Shown here: positions 22,719-33,730 of the stretch, piece after piece
Layout: every line of letters starts with the position of its first letter
Numbering within the stretch: the first letter of the stretch is position 1
Assembly: GCA_036426205.1 (NCBI GenBank)
Contig: CM071586.1
Span: forward strand, 7,699,471 to 7,763,470
Direction: 5' to 3'
Length of the DNA: 64,000 bases
DNA from: Ascaphus truei
Taxonomy: Eukaryota > Chordata > Amphibia > Anura > Ascaphidae
Notes under the pieces: model-generated
Told to the model about the DNA's origin: nothing
Database searches by the model: none
What the model saw: only the letters and a program-made list of their open reading frames with translations
Made by a program: the position numbers and the translations under genes

Positions 22719-23935
22719 TTGCAGATACCAAAAACAGTGTGGCTGGTTGTGTATGCCGCTGCATATGTGCATATTGCAGAGCTGGGTGTGGACTTGTGCC
22801 TGTGGCGGAGATATATCGACGATATATTCTTTATTTGGAGAGGGGATGAGAAAAGTCTTAAAAGATTTATATACTATTTAAATGACAATTTGCTCAACCT
22901 CAAATTCAACTGTGAGTACAGTCGAGAAAGGGTTAATTTCCTGGACCTGACTGAACTCATAGAAGAGGGAGAGATTAGTACTCAAACCTTCTTCAAAGAC
23001 GTCGATATAAATAACTATATCACACCCTCAAGCTGCCATCACCCTAAATGGCTACAAAATGTACCATACGGCCAAATACATAGGGTTAAGAGGAACTGTT
23101 CGAATACCAATGTTTTCAACGAACAATCTTTCTTCCTGCAGGAAAGATTTAGGGAAAAGAAATATGAAGAAAAAATCATTCAGGATGCAGTAGAAAAAGT
23201 AGGGTGTCTAGAAAGGAAAGATCTTATAAAGAATTCAGAAAAAGTTAAGATAAATAAAAATTTTGACTTTTCTTTTCTTACAAACTTCAATAGACAATCC
23301 GAAAAAAATAACAAAGATAATACGCAAACATTGACACATTGTACAAAGTGATTCAATTTTAGGTGAGATAGTACCTGAACAACCAACAGTTATTTTTAAA
23401 AAAGCTAATTCATTGAAGATCTCATTAGCACCTAGTGCCCTGCAAAAAGTCTCTAAAGAGGGAAATAGGTGGTTACCCCAAATTAAGGGTTTCTTTGGGT
23501 GTACTACATGCCTAGCTTGTAGACATAGATCGGATGACAAATTTGGATTCCAGTCAAATATCACTAATGAATTTTTTTTTATTAAACAACACATTACGTG
23601 TAGGTCAGAATACGTGGTTTACCTCATAACAAGGCCCATGGGCTTCAATATGTAGGCCAGACCACTAGGCATGTTTAAAACACGTATTCTGGAACACATT
23701 GGTAATGTGAGGAGAGGTGTCACAACGCACTTTTTATCTAATCACTTTATCACAATAAACCAGGGTGACACTTCAGGACTGAGGTTTACAGTGCTGGAAC
23801 ATGTACTGCCCCACTGGAGAGGTGGTGACAGAAATGTTACACTAAAAAAAAGAGAGAGCTTTTGGATCTTTTCTCTCAAAACCTTAGTGCCGCAAGGCCT
23901 GAATGTGGATTTTGAGCTCGGTGTTTTTCTTTAGT
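22719..23935 (+). pseudogene. Penelope-like RT plus GIY-YIG endonuclease, degenerate
   Basis: First frame (22719-23351): RT catalytic block LCLWRRYIDDIFFIWRG, then NLLNLKFNCEYSRERVNFLD, typical of Penelope RT. Later frames (23413-23655, 23671-23934): a Cys-rich linker (CTTCLACRHRS) then GIY-YIG fragments (YVVYLI, FKTRILEHIGNVRRG, ESFWIFSLKTLVPQGLN). The N-terminal half of the RT is missing and at least two frameshifts separate the pieces. Non-functional. Confidence 0.82.
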
Positions 23936-24525
23936 AATTTCTCATTTTATTATATATTAATTTTTCATTTTTATTATATATCAATTTGTATATAATTTTG
24001 ATGGGATTATTTATATTTTTACACATTCTTTGGAATATTTTTACTTTGTCTTGGGTTCAACTATGTGATCCGATCTATGTCTAATATGGTTAAGACCCTT
24101 TTAAAATATGCCTTCTTTTGTGTGTATATATACTGAAATTTGATATTTTGTTGTCTCTTAATCAAATTTTCTTTGTCTTTTTAAGATTCATCTATCGCCG
24201 TTTATTATGATAAGTTGATAAAATTAGGAAGCAACTTATGTATTTTTAAACAATTTTTAATGTGTTTTATTTTAGGATTCATTACTTATGAATAGAAAAG
24301 GTAGAATCTTCATTTTTTAACATTTTTTCGGACTACTAAACTTTTTTATTATGATTGTATAAATAAATTGTTACAAATGTTCAAATATATGTATATCCCT
24401 GTATGCGGAGGCAATTAGTTGATTTGCCAGTATTTGGGGGTGTTTTATCAACTATCCTATAGGAGGAGAGGATGTTGATAGGTATATGGGTATAAATAGA
24501 CACTCATAACAGGTGATTGCTACTC

Positions 24526-24561
24526 CTGACGAAGCCGTCATCTAGAACGGCGAAACGCGTT
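24526..24561 (+). ncRNA. Hammerhead-ribozyme-like motif of Penelope element 1
   Basis: CTGACGA fits the CUGANGA core. GCCGT/ACGGC forms stem II around CATCTAGA. GAAA follows, then ACGCGT as a minimal stem III and TT at the cleavage position. Penelope-like elements are known to carry minimal hammerhead ribozymes in their terminal repeats. Stem I is not obvious here, so activity is doubtful. Confidence 0.6.
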
Positions 24562-26103
24562 AAAATGTTTGTTTCTTTTAGATTCTCCAAAGTCTCTGGA
24601 TTTAAAATCAACCAATCCAAATCGGAAGCTCTAAACATTAATCTCCCTAGTCATACCGAGAAATTGTTAAAGCTCAACTTCCAGTTTAATTGGCAAAAGA
24701 AATCCATAAAATACTTAGGTATTCAAATTACAAAAAACGCTAAAAAACGATTCCGCAATTATCCCAACCTAATTCGGTCCTGAAAAAAAAGACCTCTCCA
24801 GATGGGCCCCAAGCAAATTTCATGGATAGGTAGGATACATAGCATCAAAATTAATTTACTACCCCATATCCCTATACCTCTTCCAAATTATTTAATTGTT
24901 TTGATTGATTACTGTTACAATTAATTTCGAGTTGTTTTTAGTAATTCATTGGTTTGATTGGTTACTGTTTGAATAATTCTGAGCTCTTTTATTAATTTAG
25001 TGCTTTGATTGGTTTTAAGTTTTAATTCATCATTGTTGATCTGGTTATTGCATGTATAGGTAAACAGCAAAGAAGCAAGAACCCAACTAAAGCACTCACT
25101 ACCCTAATGCAGTATGAGGATAAATTAAAATACATATTTTAATGTTCACAAATTAAATAATGGGGTTTAAAATCCAAGGATAACACACACATTTAATCCT
25201 ATGTTGAGTGCGTGTAGCACTCTGGATTATATATATTGATAAGAACAATAAGGGAGATTAGATCAAATGTTCTTAGGGGAGCTGGTATGCAGTATTCCCT
25301 ACAAGGGTGTTCTTAGGGAATCAGGATGGAGGTGTGTGTAGAAAGCTGCCTACATAGAACGGGTGTTTAGCCCGTGGTAATAAGGGCTAAAAGGCACTCG
25401 TTACTGGCAGTAGATAGAACAGCTTGCAGATACCAAAAACGGTGTGGCTGGTTGTGTATGCCGCTGCATATGTACCTCCTCATCCCTGATTCACTTAAGA
25501 ACATCCTTGTAGGGAATACTGCATACCAGCTCCCCTAAAAACATTTAATCTAATCTCCCTCATTTGTTCTTATCAATATATAAAATCCAGAGTGCTACAC
25601 GCACTACAACATAGGATTAAATGTGTGTGTCTTACCTGGATTTTAAACCCCATTATTTTAATGATGAACATTAAAATATGTTTTTTAATTATCCTATATG
25701 ACTTTAGGGAGTAGTGCTTTAGTTGGGTTCTTGCTTCTTTGCTGTTCTACCTATCTCATCACTCACAGCACCTCACCCTACCAACATATTCAGATACATT
25801 AAGCTGCAGCGGGGTTTCCTTATTATTAGTCTATTGCTTGTATTAATTGGATTAGCTGGCTAGTGTTTTTATTTAGTGAATTGTGTTTTTTTTGTTTTAT
25901 TATTGTGTATTTTGTGCATTAATGAATTTTGATTAGGGTGCCCATTGAGTGCTACAGAGGCTTATCATGACCATATTATTATATGGGTATGATATACCAC
26001 TATACTACTCAATGGGTCCAGGGTGGGTATAGTTGGTCCAGGGTGGGTGCTTAGGCCTTTCGGGTGGGTAGCGGGGCAAGGTGGGTTAACCCCTTAATTA
26101 TTA

Positions 26104-26435
26104 CAGGCATACCCCGCATTAACGTACGCAATGGGACCGGAGCATGTATGTAAAGCGAAAATGTACTTAAAGTGAAGCACTACCTTTTCCCCACATATCG
26201 ATGCATGTACTGTGCTGCAATCGTCATATACGTGCATAACTGATGTAAATAACGCATTTGTAACAGGCACTATAGTCTCCCCGCTTGCGCACAGCTTCGG
26301 TACAGGTAGGGAGCCGGTATTGCTGTTCAGGACGTGCTGACAGGCGCATGCGTGAGCTGCCGTTTGCCTATTGAGTGAGATGTACTAACTCGCGAGTGTA
26401 CTTAAAGTGAGTGTCCTTAAACCGGGGTATGCCTG
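26104..26435. mobile_element. Tigger/pogo-like MITE (332 bp)
   Basis: Ends CAGGCATACCCCG on both sides in inverted orientation, flanked by TA (26102-26103 and 26436-26437). Subterminal TTAAAGTGA repeats occur on both sides. The CAGGCATACC end is typical of Tigger-type elements. No ORF. Confidence 0.85.
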
Positions 26436-26759
26436 TATAGCGGTTATTAAGCACTAAGGTGAATAACGGGTTAGGGGCCATTAGAATGTATTTATTATGT
26501 ATGTATGCTGTCTGCCAATGGAGGACATGACCTGCTGTATTGTGAGGAGGACGGACAGCATATTGCTGTTGTAAGTAGAACTGTATTTATTTACTTTATT
26601 TATGCTGGCTAATGTTGTGTTTAATAATGGGCAAATAATCTATTATCCATATCTGGATAATAGTTATTTTGCCCATTACTGTACTGTATGTGTTTGGGTG
26701 AGGGGGTTGATTGACATGTAGGCCCATGTTTTATGTTTTTACATACAGGGTTGGTACCT

Positions 26760-27120
26760 TAGGTCTGCGTGGACCTATGGAGACCACCCGAGGACCCCGG
26801 ACACCCACGGGTACCACCTGCAGGGAAGAACCGGGGGGGGCCACAGCTGTGGGGGCCCCACAGACCCACAGGGACTACCCGAGGGCCCCAGACCCCGTGG
26901 GAACCACCTGAGGGCCCTCAGACACCTGTGGGGCTGACCCGGGGACCCCCAGACACCCATGGGCCCACCCGTGGACCCCATTTGGGGCCCATGGTGACGC
27001 GCGTGGACCACCTGGAGGTCCACAGAGCCTAGTGGGGACCACCCGGAGACCCCCAACCCTGTGGGCAACCCCTCTAGTGCACTGTGGGGCCTGTGGAGAC
27101 CAGTCGGGCCCACCAGGGAC
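26760..27120. repeat. GGGACCACCCG-type minisatellite
   Basis: About ten degenerate units around GGGACCACCTGAGGACCCCC / CAGACACCCATGGG, GC-rich, within the right arm of foldback element 1. Long frames on both strands here are repeat artefacts. Confidence 0.8.
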
Positions 27121-27985
27121 TACCGTAGGCTAGGGCATGAATTCTGTATGTTAAAAAATACATCATGGTTTTACATTATGGGGGGCACGGGGGGGTGGTG
27201 TATTGGTGTTTATTAAATATTTGTACATGTAAATTTTATTAATAGTGTAGATGAGCAGAGGGTCTTCAGAGTTGAACCACGTTGATTTCAGGTCCGGGGA
27301 CCCCCTACTTCCTGAGATACAGGCCCCGTTAAGGGGTGTCGGCATCTCCTATGCATGGAAATGTCCCGATCACATGACGTGGGAATCCAATGCATAGGAG
27401 ATACTGGCACCCCATAACGGGGCCTGTATCTCGGGAAGTAGGGGGTCCACGGACCTGAAATCAACACGGTTCAACTCCGGAGACCCTCTGCTCATCTACA
27501 CTATTAATAAAATTTAAATGTAAAAATAGTTTTGATACGCCAACATTCTCGCTGACAGAGGTGGATCTCGCTGCTGCAGCAGGCGGATCTTGGCGGGGGG
27601 GGGGGGGTTGGGCCTTATCGGCAGGGCAGATCATACGCCGTCGGCAGCTCACTATGTTTGCTCAGGCTGCTCTCACAGATATTAGGGCCTTCTTGCAACT
27701 CGGCAAAAACATGGCGAGTTCAGGCCCCTGCCGAAAGTCCATTAGTGCCGTTTACAGCATAGGCCTCAAAGTGTGACCAGTATGATAAAGTGAAATATTC
27801 ACTATAGGTGATATTATTCCACTCACAGATTCCTCCTTGTAATTGAAGCATGCTAGACACTCATTCTCTCTCTAACTGGAGCTGCGGTGGAGTAAGGCAT
27901 CAATAGGGGTCTTCCCAGGGTAGTGGAATACAGACACTTTTCTTATATCCCTCTGATATGAGGAAAGAAGAAAACTCTCATAGAG

Positions 27986-28441
27986 TGGTACGCTTAGAAG
28001 TATATTTGAAATCACAGCTTAAGAAAATGGTAGTACACATGAAATGGGTATTGTACGAGGGGTGAGGATTTCGTCCGTGGTGTCTCAATCTCTGGCGTGT
28101 GTCTCATCAGACCCCTATGTCACTTCTGGTAATCAGTCACTACAGGCGGTGCTGATAGGAATGCGCAAGTACCGTTGCCAGGACTCCTCTGCATAGCTTG
28201 GACAGGATTCTACGCGTTTCCTCTCCTGTGCAGAGGAGTTCAGGCAATGGTACCTGCGCATTCCTACAAGCCCCACCTGTCCGGAAGTGACATAGGGATC
28301 CGAGGAGACGCGCGCCGGATATTGAGACGCCACAGACAAAATCCTCAGCACTCGTACAATACCCATTTCATGTGTACAAATGTGAATGCTCAACCATTTT
28401 CTTAAGCTGTGATTTCAAATATACTTCTAAGCATACCACAC
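27986..28441. repeat. Palindromic repeat with ~220-bp arms, Penelope terminal-repeat-like
   Basis: 27986-28205 pairs with 28220-28441 (ends GTACGCTTAGAAGTATATTTG and its complement). The centre reads CTACGCGTTTCCTCTCC, which on the minus strand is GGAGAGGAAACGCGTAG, the GAAACGCGT tail of a hammerhead-like motif. The outer right portion of this repeat was split off by foldback element 2 and continues at 46782-46890. Confidence 0.7.
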
Positions 28442-29828
28442 TGAGGGGGTCATGCACTAAGCTCCGTTAAGTCGTTTTTAGAGCGCAAAGTGCTCTTAGA
28501 ACGTGATGTTGCGCTGAACACGATGCACTAAGCCACGCAAACAGGCACTTTGCGCTCTAAAACTGACTTTTTTCAGGAAATTTTTCTAAGTCCAACTTTG
28601 CTCGTTCGTTACCCTGTTTGTGTTAAATTCTGCCCTTAAGCGGGATGCACTAAGCTACATAACCTTAGCGTACGCGAAAGTTGCGTTCAACAGAACACGT
28701 CAGCTCAAGGTAGACGCAAAAAAAGCTGGACTTTGAAAAATTTCTTGCTTTACATTTTTGCATGCGCAACACCCATACAACAGGCCGGCGGGTGTGCCTG
28801 GCTGACCCCACGAGGTTCCCCGGCTGACCCCGTGGCCATCCCGAGGTCCCCGCGGGCCTGCGGTACCAATGTTGTGCCTACAAAAATACTAAACATATTT
28901 CTAACTAAATACACCCCCCTAACACATACAGTACAATAATGTGCAAAATAACTATTATCCAGATATGGATAATAGATTATTTGCCCATTATTAAACACTG
29001 CATTAGCATACATAAATAAAGTAAATAAATACAGTTATACTTACCACAACAGCAGGTCCTCTGTCCTCCGTTGAAAGAAAGCATGCAGTATATACATAAT
29101 AAAGACATTCTAATGGCCCCTAACCCCTTAATCACCTTAGCGGTTACTAACGGCTATAGTCATTAAGGGGTTAACTCACCCTGCCCCGATACAAACAGGG
29201 AGGCCTAAGCACCCACCCTGAACTGACTATACCCACCCTGTACCCATTGAGTAGTATAGTGGTACATCATACCCATATAATAATAATATGGGCATGATAA
29301 GCCTCTATAGCATTCAATGGGCACCCTAATTACAATACATTAATGCACCAGATACACAATAATAAAACCTAACTCCAAAAAAACATACTTCACTAAATAA
29401 AAACAGTAGCCAGCTAATCCAATGAATACAAGCAATAACAACATCAACAATTAATTAATTAAACCATTAACCAATCAAAACAATTAATTCCTAAACCAAC
29501 TCAAAATGAATAGTAACACTAACCAATCAAACCAATGAATTACTACAACATTAATGAATGTAAACATTAAAAGACAAAGAAATACATTCAAACAATATCT
29601 GAAATAACCATAAAACGCATTAGCTACTGTAACATAATACAACATTAACTACAAACGAACACCAATCGCAATAATTTTATTAACATTAAGCAGGAAAAAA
29701 ACAAACAATCACATCCACATAAGAAACTGACATTAAAAAAACAAACAGCAATACCAAGCCACAAATGCCCCCCAAATATTGTCATAATAATCTATTCATC
29801 TGTACCCTAAAGTGGTACAGATTAATAT

Positions 29829-30676
29829 TGTAGCCCTGGTAAGAATTTGGGCTATATGTCTATCCTCCTAGTGTTATAAGCCCTGCTAAGGGCAGGCCGC
29901 CAGTAGTTATCGTGGGTTTCCCCGCTTCAAGCCCTGCCCTGATTGGTGGAGATAGGCCCCCTGACTCTGTGTGGAAGGCAAGAGACACAGGGGAGGGGCC
30001 TGCTGACATCATGATGGGTGGGGCTGTCTAAAGTTAGTTGGCTGTTCCTGTCAGAGACAGTAGGAGTTGAGTTCTGTCCTGGGATCAGGGAGGAGTGTGT
30101 TCCAGAAGAGAGATGCAGTATTACAGTTGGAGGAGCTCAGGCCAGACTGAGTAGAGTTCATAGAACTGTGGTGGACCAATGCCCCTCACCCTGCTCAGGG
30201 GGTGAGGGGAGAGCTAGCCCCACCCTGAGTGTCTGCACCTTGGGGTGGAGGCCGGTAGCAGTGAGAGCCCCAGACAGCCCAACCTGAGGGGGTACAGTCT
30301 GGAGGAGAAGGAGGAGGAGGAAGAGACCACTGTACATGATCTGCTATTGCTGCTGTGAGCTGTTGTGCTAATAAAGAGACTTGCTGCTTTTAAAAGAGAC
30401 TGAGACTGAAATCTCTCGCCCTATTGCGGGGGCTTCTCTGGAAGGATTTCACCCTACCCTGATAGGGCTTGCCAGAGATGGAGGCGCTGTACCATTGCTA
30501 AAAGATGAAGGCGAGAACCCCAGAAGCCTGTCCCTGTTGTCCCCCATACCATCACGGGAGACTCAGGCCCTCCTGTTACCAGCAGGTATGCACCACTCAC
30601 ATACATGTAACCAGCCCTCAGTACACCCTAGGGGTCCGATCTGCGACCGGGGGGGGGGGGGGGGAGATGGGTTACA
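29829..30676 (+). mobile_element. Solo LTR (848 bp)
   Basis: Begins TGTAGCCC and ends GGGTTACA, interrupts the left arm of foldback element 2, and has a 4-bp target duplication (ATAT at 29825-29828, ATTT at 30677-30680 with one change). The intact arm at 45.6 kb shows the empty site. AATAAA at 30370-30375 is a plausible LTR poly(A) signal. The internal region was lost, probably by LTR-LTR recombination. Family not identified. Confidence 0.78.
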
Positions 30677-31735
30677 ATTTATTATCAGTCAATGTGCCTC
30701 CCCCACAAATTCAAAAAACACATCCAATGAAGAAACCCGTAAAAAGAGACATTTACAAACATTCAATATACAGGTAAACCCCGTTATAGCGCGACCCGTT
30801 ATAACGCGAATCGGTTATAACGCGGTTTTCACGTGGCTCCCGTTTTTTTTGCACACTGCACACACACTGCACACACTCCCAGCACACACTCTACACTGCA
30901 CACACTGCACACACTCTACACTGTACACACTCTACACTGCACACACTCTACACTGCACACACTGCACACACTCTACACTGCACACATTGCACACACTCTA
31001 CACTGCACACACTGCAAACACTCTACACTGCACACACTCTACACTGCTCACACTGCACACACTCTAAACAGATATCTCTCTCAGACAGGTAGGTCTGAAC
31101 CCCGGCATCAGATGCTTCAGGACTGAAAAAGTCATCCCCTATTCAGAAGACCTTGCACAACCACAAACATGTCCCCAGCTGTCAGCACAGGAAAGAGGAC
31201 TTCCCATTATCAACTCCCCAAGGAAAACCAGAGGCTGAGGAGGATATTCTCTACACCTGATCGCTGGCAGCCAGATGACCTGAGATCTGACACCTGCACC
31301 CCCCTCCCCCAACCATCAACAGTGTCACCCCCACGGACCCCAGCACCTTAACCCCTTGAGTGCCACAATGAACACCTTAACCGCTTGAATGTCAGTGCAG
31401 AGCAATGAGTGCTGTCTCTCTCCCCCTCCCCTGACACGCATGGGGTTTAATGTAGCCCTACCTACAATAAAACAAACCTCACACCCGCACTGAAGTCATA
31501 TCCCCCTGTTACAGCCATATTAACCCCTCAGAGGATGAGACTTCCAGTGAGGGAAGCATGCTCCCTCCTCCCCCTTTAGTCCTTATCTCTCCTGACACGG
31601 GGAGGTGGTGATCAGTACCGGTCCCTTGCTCTGGTGTCCTTCCTCCCTGCGGCTGCATGTCAGGACCGGTGTGTGGGTCTCCCCCTCCCTGCATGTCAGG
31701 ACCGGTGTGCGGGTCTCCCCCTCCCTCCCCGGTAC

Positions 31736-31926
31736 CTGGAGGATAGGACGCTGGAGCAGCGCACCCACTCGCTGAGGTCGCACATTGCCTGGTAGCCAGG
31801 GTCCCTCTCCTTCTCCCTCTCCACGTGGTAGGCGTAGAGGGCCAGCAGGATCCCCAGCGCGCACACCGCGTACCGGGCCCCGCTCTCCCACCGCGGCACA
31901 GACACGCTCAGCATGGGCGCCGCCAT
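31736..31926 (-). CDS. vkorc1l1: vkorc1l1 exon 1 (captured copy): vitamin K epoxide reductase-like
   Basis: ATG at 31926 opens [20 protein letters not shown], then a transmembrane stretch ([15 protein letters not shown]), the paralogue-diagnostic [10 protein letters not shown], and the loop cysteine pair CDLSEWVRC (C49/C57, equivalents of VKORC1 C43/C51). It runs 63 codons plus 2 bases to the donor AG|GTACCG at 31734-31737. Length and phase match exon 1 of VKORC1/VKORC1L1, whose arginine codon is split by intron 1. The full enzyme is an ER-membrane reductase recycling vitamin K, with its CXXC active site encoded in a later exon; those later exons were not recognised downstream in this window. 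The exon lies inside a transposon, so this is most simply a captured fragment. It is intact, with no stop or frameshift, implying recent capture or retained function. Confidence 0.85.
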
Positions 31927-32101
31927 CTTAACCCCCGCTATGCCGCGGAGGGCTGGTAGGTGTGGGGGCCTGGGGGGAGGAAATGGATGCCGGTGGTGGG
32001 AGGACTTGCCGCTGCTAGGGGACGTGTAGGGCTTCCGGCCACCCCTTCCTTCCCTCCTCACTCCCTCCCGATCAGGCGCGCGGCGGCCATTTTTTAAAAA
32101 T
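31927..32101 (-). promoter_or_regulatory. Captured vkorc1l1 5' UTR and promoter region
   Basis: GC- and CpG-rich DNA upstream of the captured ATG, with CCGGAAG (ETS-type site) at 32032-32038 on the minus strand and AAGATGGCGGC around the start codon (YY1-like). No TATA box at a fitting distance. It suggests the transposon moved a housekeeping-type promoter together with the exon. Confidence 0.5.
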
Positions 32102-32773
32102 TAGCGCGACCCCGGGTCTAGCGCGGTCGGATCGGGTGGCCCCCGAAGACCGTGCTATAACGGGGTTTACCTGTATTACTTACCATTAGAAGCGGTGGCC
32201 CTCCGACTCCCAGGGTAACAGGAAGCTCACGTACCTTGAAGGCCTCCAACAGCATCCGATGCCATCCGCCATGAAGATCCGGATCAGATACCCAAATATT
32301 CTTTTTTCTTTCTTTAATCACCTTCTATCTTCATCTGTTACCATTTCTTGATCTTCTTTATCTTCTATCTTCATCTGTCAATCCAAAAAACCCCATGGTA
32401 AATCCCAACCAATGTTGTCTCGTCGTCTTCTTGGGCTCAAATGAGGCGTCACGGCCTTAAATAGGGCTTGTGAAATCACATTTAGCCTCAAAATGGTTAG
32501 CAGCCACCTGATTGGCTGTTAAAACCATGTACCGACTTTAATTTTTTTTTTTTTACATGACGTCACTTAAAGGGAATGATGCCAGCCAATCAGAATGGCT
32601 GTGCTTCATTTGCCTTTAAGATGACTTCACTAGAGGCGCATGCGCGACGGGAAGGTGAATGGAGGCTTAGTGGCAGAGCTCCGTTCCCACCGGCGCCTTT
32701 AAATCAATATATTGCAGCAACAGCGGGTGATCATTAGCTATTCCCCCACGAAAGTGCCCCTAAACGTCTAGCG

Positions 32774-33730
32774 ATGGCAACGGTCAAAGCTCTACGGAAA
32801 AAAAAACAACCAGTCACCACGTATTTTAAAAGTAAAGAGCCAGCAAAAACGAGCAAAGCCAGAGATGGAGATTGCGGATGATGATCCTGAACCGGAGGAT
32901 CTTGAAATCATGCGCGGCAAGGACATGAAAGAATTTTGTTCCCACATGAAGAAATTCTTTAAATCTGAGCTGTGGGCACTGAGAAAGGATGTGGATGCAC
33001 TGGGAGAGAGGACTGACGCCCTGGAGTCCAAATCGGATGAGACGGCAGGGGCCATGGCACATACCCAGACTCAAATTACTACGCTAACGGACCAAGTCAG
33101 AATACTGGAGGACAAAATAGAAGACGGCGAGAATCGGGATCGGACATGCCATATTAGGATGCGGGGGGTTCCCGAATCTAACACAGATCCCGAAGAATTC
33201 ACAACAAGCTGGCTGGAACATCTATTCCCAGACAAGACTGGAGGGGATCTCATACTAGATAGATGTCATCGGCCTCTGCGAGGGAGGCCCCAAAAAGGAG
33301 ACCCCCCAGAGATATAGTGATCCGCTTCCATCACTACAGTGTCAAAGAGGAAACTTGCAGAATCTCTAGGGAAACCAAAGTCATGGAGTTCAAACAGATT
33401 AAATTCCAGGTTTTTCAGGACCTGTCCCCTGCTACCCTGGCTAAAAGGCGAGCTCTAGCCCACGTTACAAGAATCCTAAGAGACCAGGATGTGCGTTATC
33501 GTTGGCTGTTCCCCTGCGCTCTACTGGTTTTAAAAAATGGGGTAGCTCACACCCTCAAGAACGTGGATGACGGCGAGGATTTCCTTAAGCGTGTGGGTGT
33601 TTCGGAGCCCTCTCTAAGCCCTCCTAGACTGACGGCAGCCAAAGATGGCGGCCCGGCTTCCACGTGGAGCAAAGTAGGAACCGTCCATGCAGAGGTCCGC
33701 TCTACAGAGGTAGCTGCCAGCTCCCCTTAA
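32774..33730 (+). pseudogene. L1 ORF1 protein, frameshifted
   Basis: RNA-binding ORF1p of L1. The start frame MATVKALRKKKQPVTTYF shifts near 32860. The frame 32865-33317 holds a coiled coil (DVDALGERTDALESKSD, QVRILEDKIEDGENRDR) and the start of the RRM (RMRGVPES). It shifts again near 33310 into 33263-33730, with PPRDIVIRFHHYSVKEE and the C-terminal domain (FQDLSPATLAKRRAL). Two frameshifts; otherwise the domain order of vertebrate L1 ORF1 is complete. Confidence 0.85.

Larger units (their letters stand above)
21867..25473 (+). repeat. 2.7-kb partial tandem duplication (902 and 893 bp copies)
   Basis: 21867-22768 (end of L1, foldback arm, Penelope terminal repeat) reappears in direct orientation at 24581-25473. 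The second copy differs mainly by one-base insertions and deletions. Because it spans the Penelope insertion junction, the duplication is younger than that insertion, or it is an assembly artefact. Confidence 0.85.
22348..25831 (+). mobile_element. Penelope-like element 1
   Basis: Inserted in foldback element 1 with a 14-bp target duplication TATTGCTTGTATTA (22334-22347 and 25832-25845). The two ends are inverted repeats of about 290 bp (22350-22640 and 25480-25765, shared GCAAAGAAGCAAGAACCCAA). The body encodes a Penelope reverse transcriptase and a GIY-YIG domain, both broken. A hammerhead-like motif lies at 24526-24561. Confidence 0.82.
16657..27767. mobile_element. Foldback element 1 (long inverted-repeat transposon) with nested insertions
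   Basis: Ends resemble each other inverted (GGGCCTCATGCAGTA at 16657 and, reversed, GAGGCCTATGCTGTAA at the right). The centre near 17550 (CCACGATCTGATCGG, AAATACCATGTGACG) and the following 900 bp match the inner part of foldback element 2 at 45.0-46.1 kb. Two TEs interrupt the right arm: L1 at 18427-22174 and a Penelope-like element at 22348-25831. The arm resumes at 25846 (ATTGGATTAGCTGGC). The left arm is shorter and rearranged. No transposase is encoded. The exact target duplication is unclear. Confidence 0.65.
30771..32173. mobile_element. Pack-type TIR element carrying vkorc1l1 exon 1 (1403 bp)
   Basis: Ends are CAGGTAAACCCCGTTATAGC in inverted orientation (30771-30790 and 32154-32173), flanked by TA duplicated at 30769-30770 and 32174-32175. 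Subterminal TAGCGCGACC / TATAACGCG motifs recur inside both ends. The insertion splits a foldback repeat. The uninterrupted copy at about 45535-45545 reads AGTAATATATTGAATG, exactly the flanks minus one TA, and the copy near 18040-18055 is also uninterrupted. Inside: a CACACTGCACACTCTACACTG microsatellite (30851-31066), non-repetitive sequence, and the vkorc1l1 promoter-exon region. TA target and CAGG ends indicate a Tigger/pogo-like non-autonomous element. Confidence 0.88.

Noticed and set aside
26711..27113. Proline/arginine-rich ORFs on both strands
   Set aside because: By-products of a GC-rich minisatellite inside a transposon arm.
30833..31126. His/Thr-rich ORF
   Set aside because: Reading of the CACACTGCACACTCTACACTG microsatellite within the Pack element.
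31696..32061. 121-residue minus ORF as an intronless VKOR gene
   Set aside because: Only residues 46-109 match VKORC1L1; the match ends exactly at a splice donor and begins at the usual ATG, so it is an exon, not a retrocopy.
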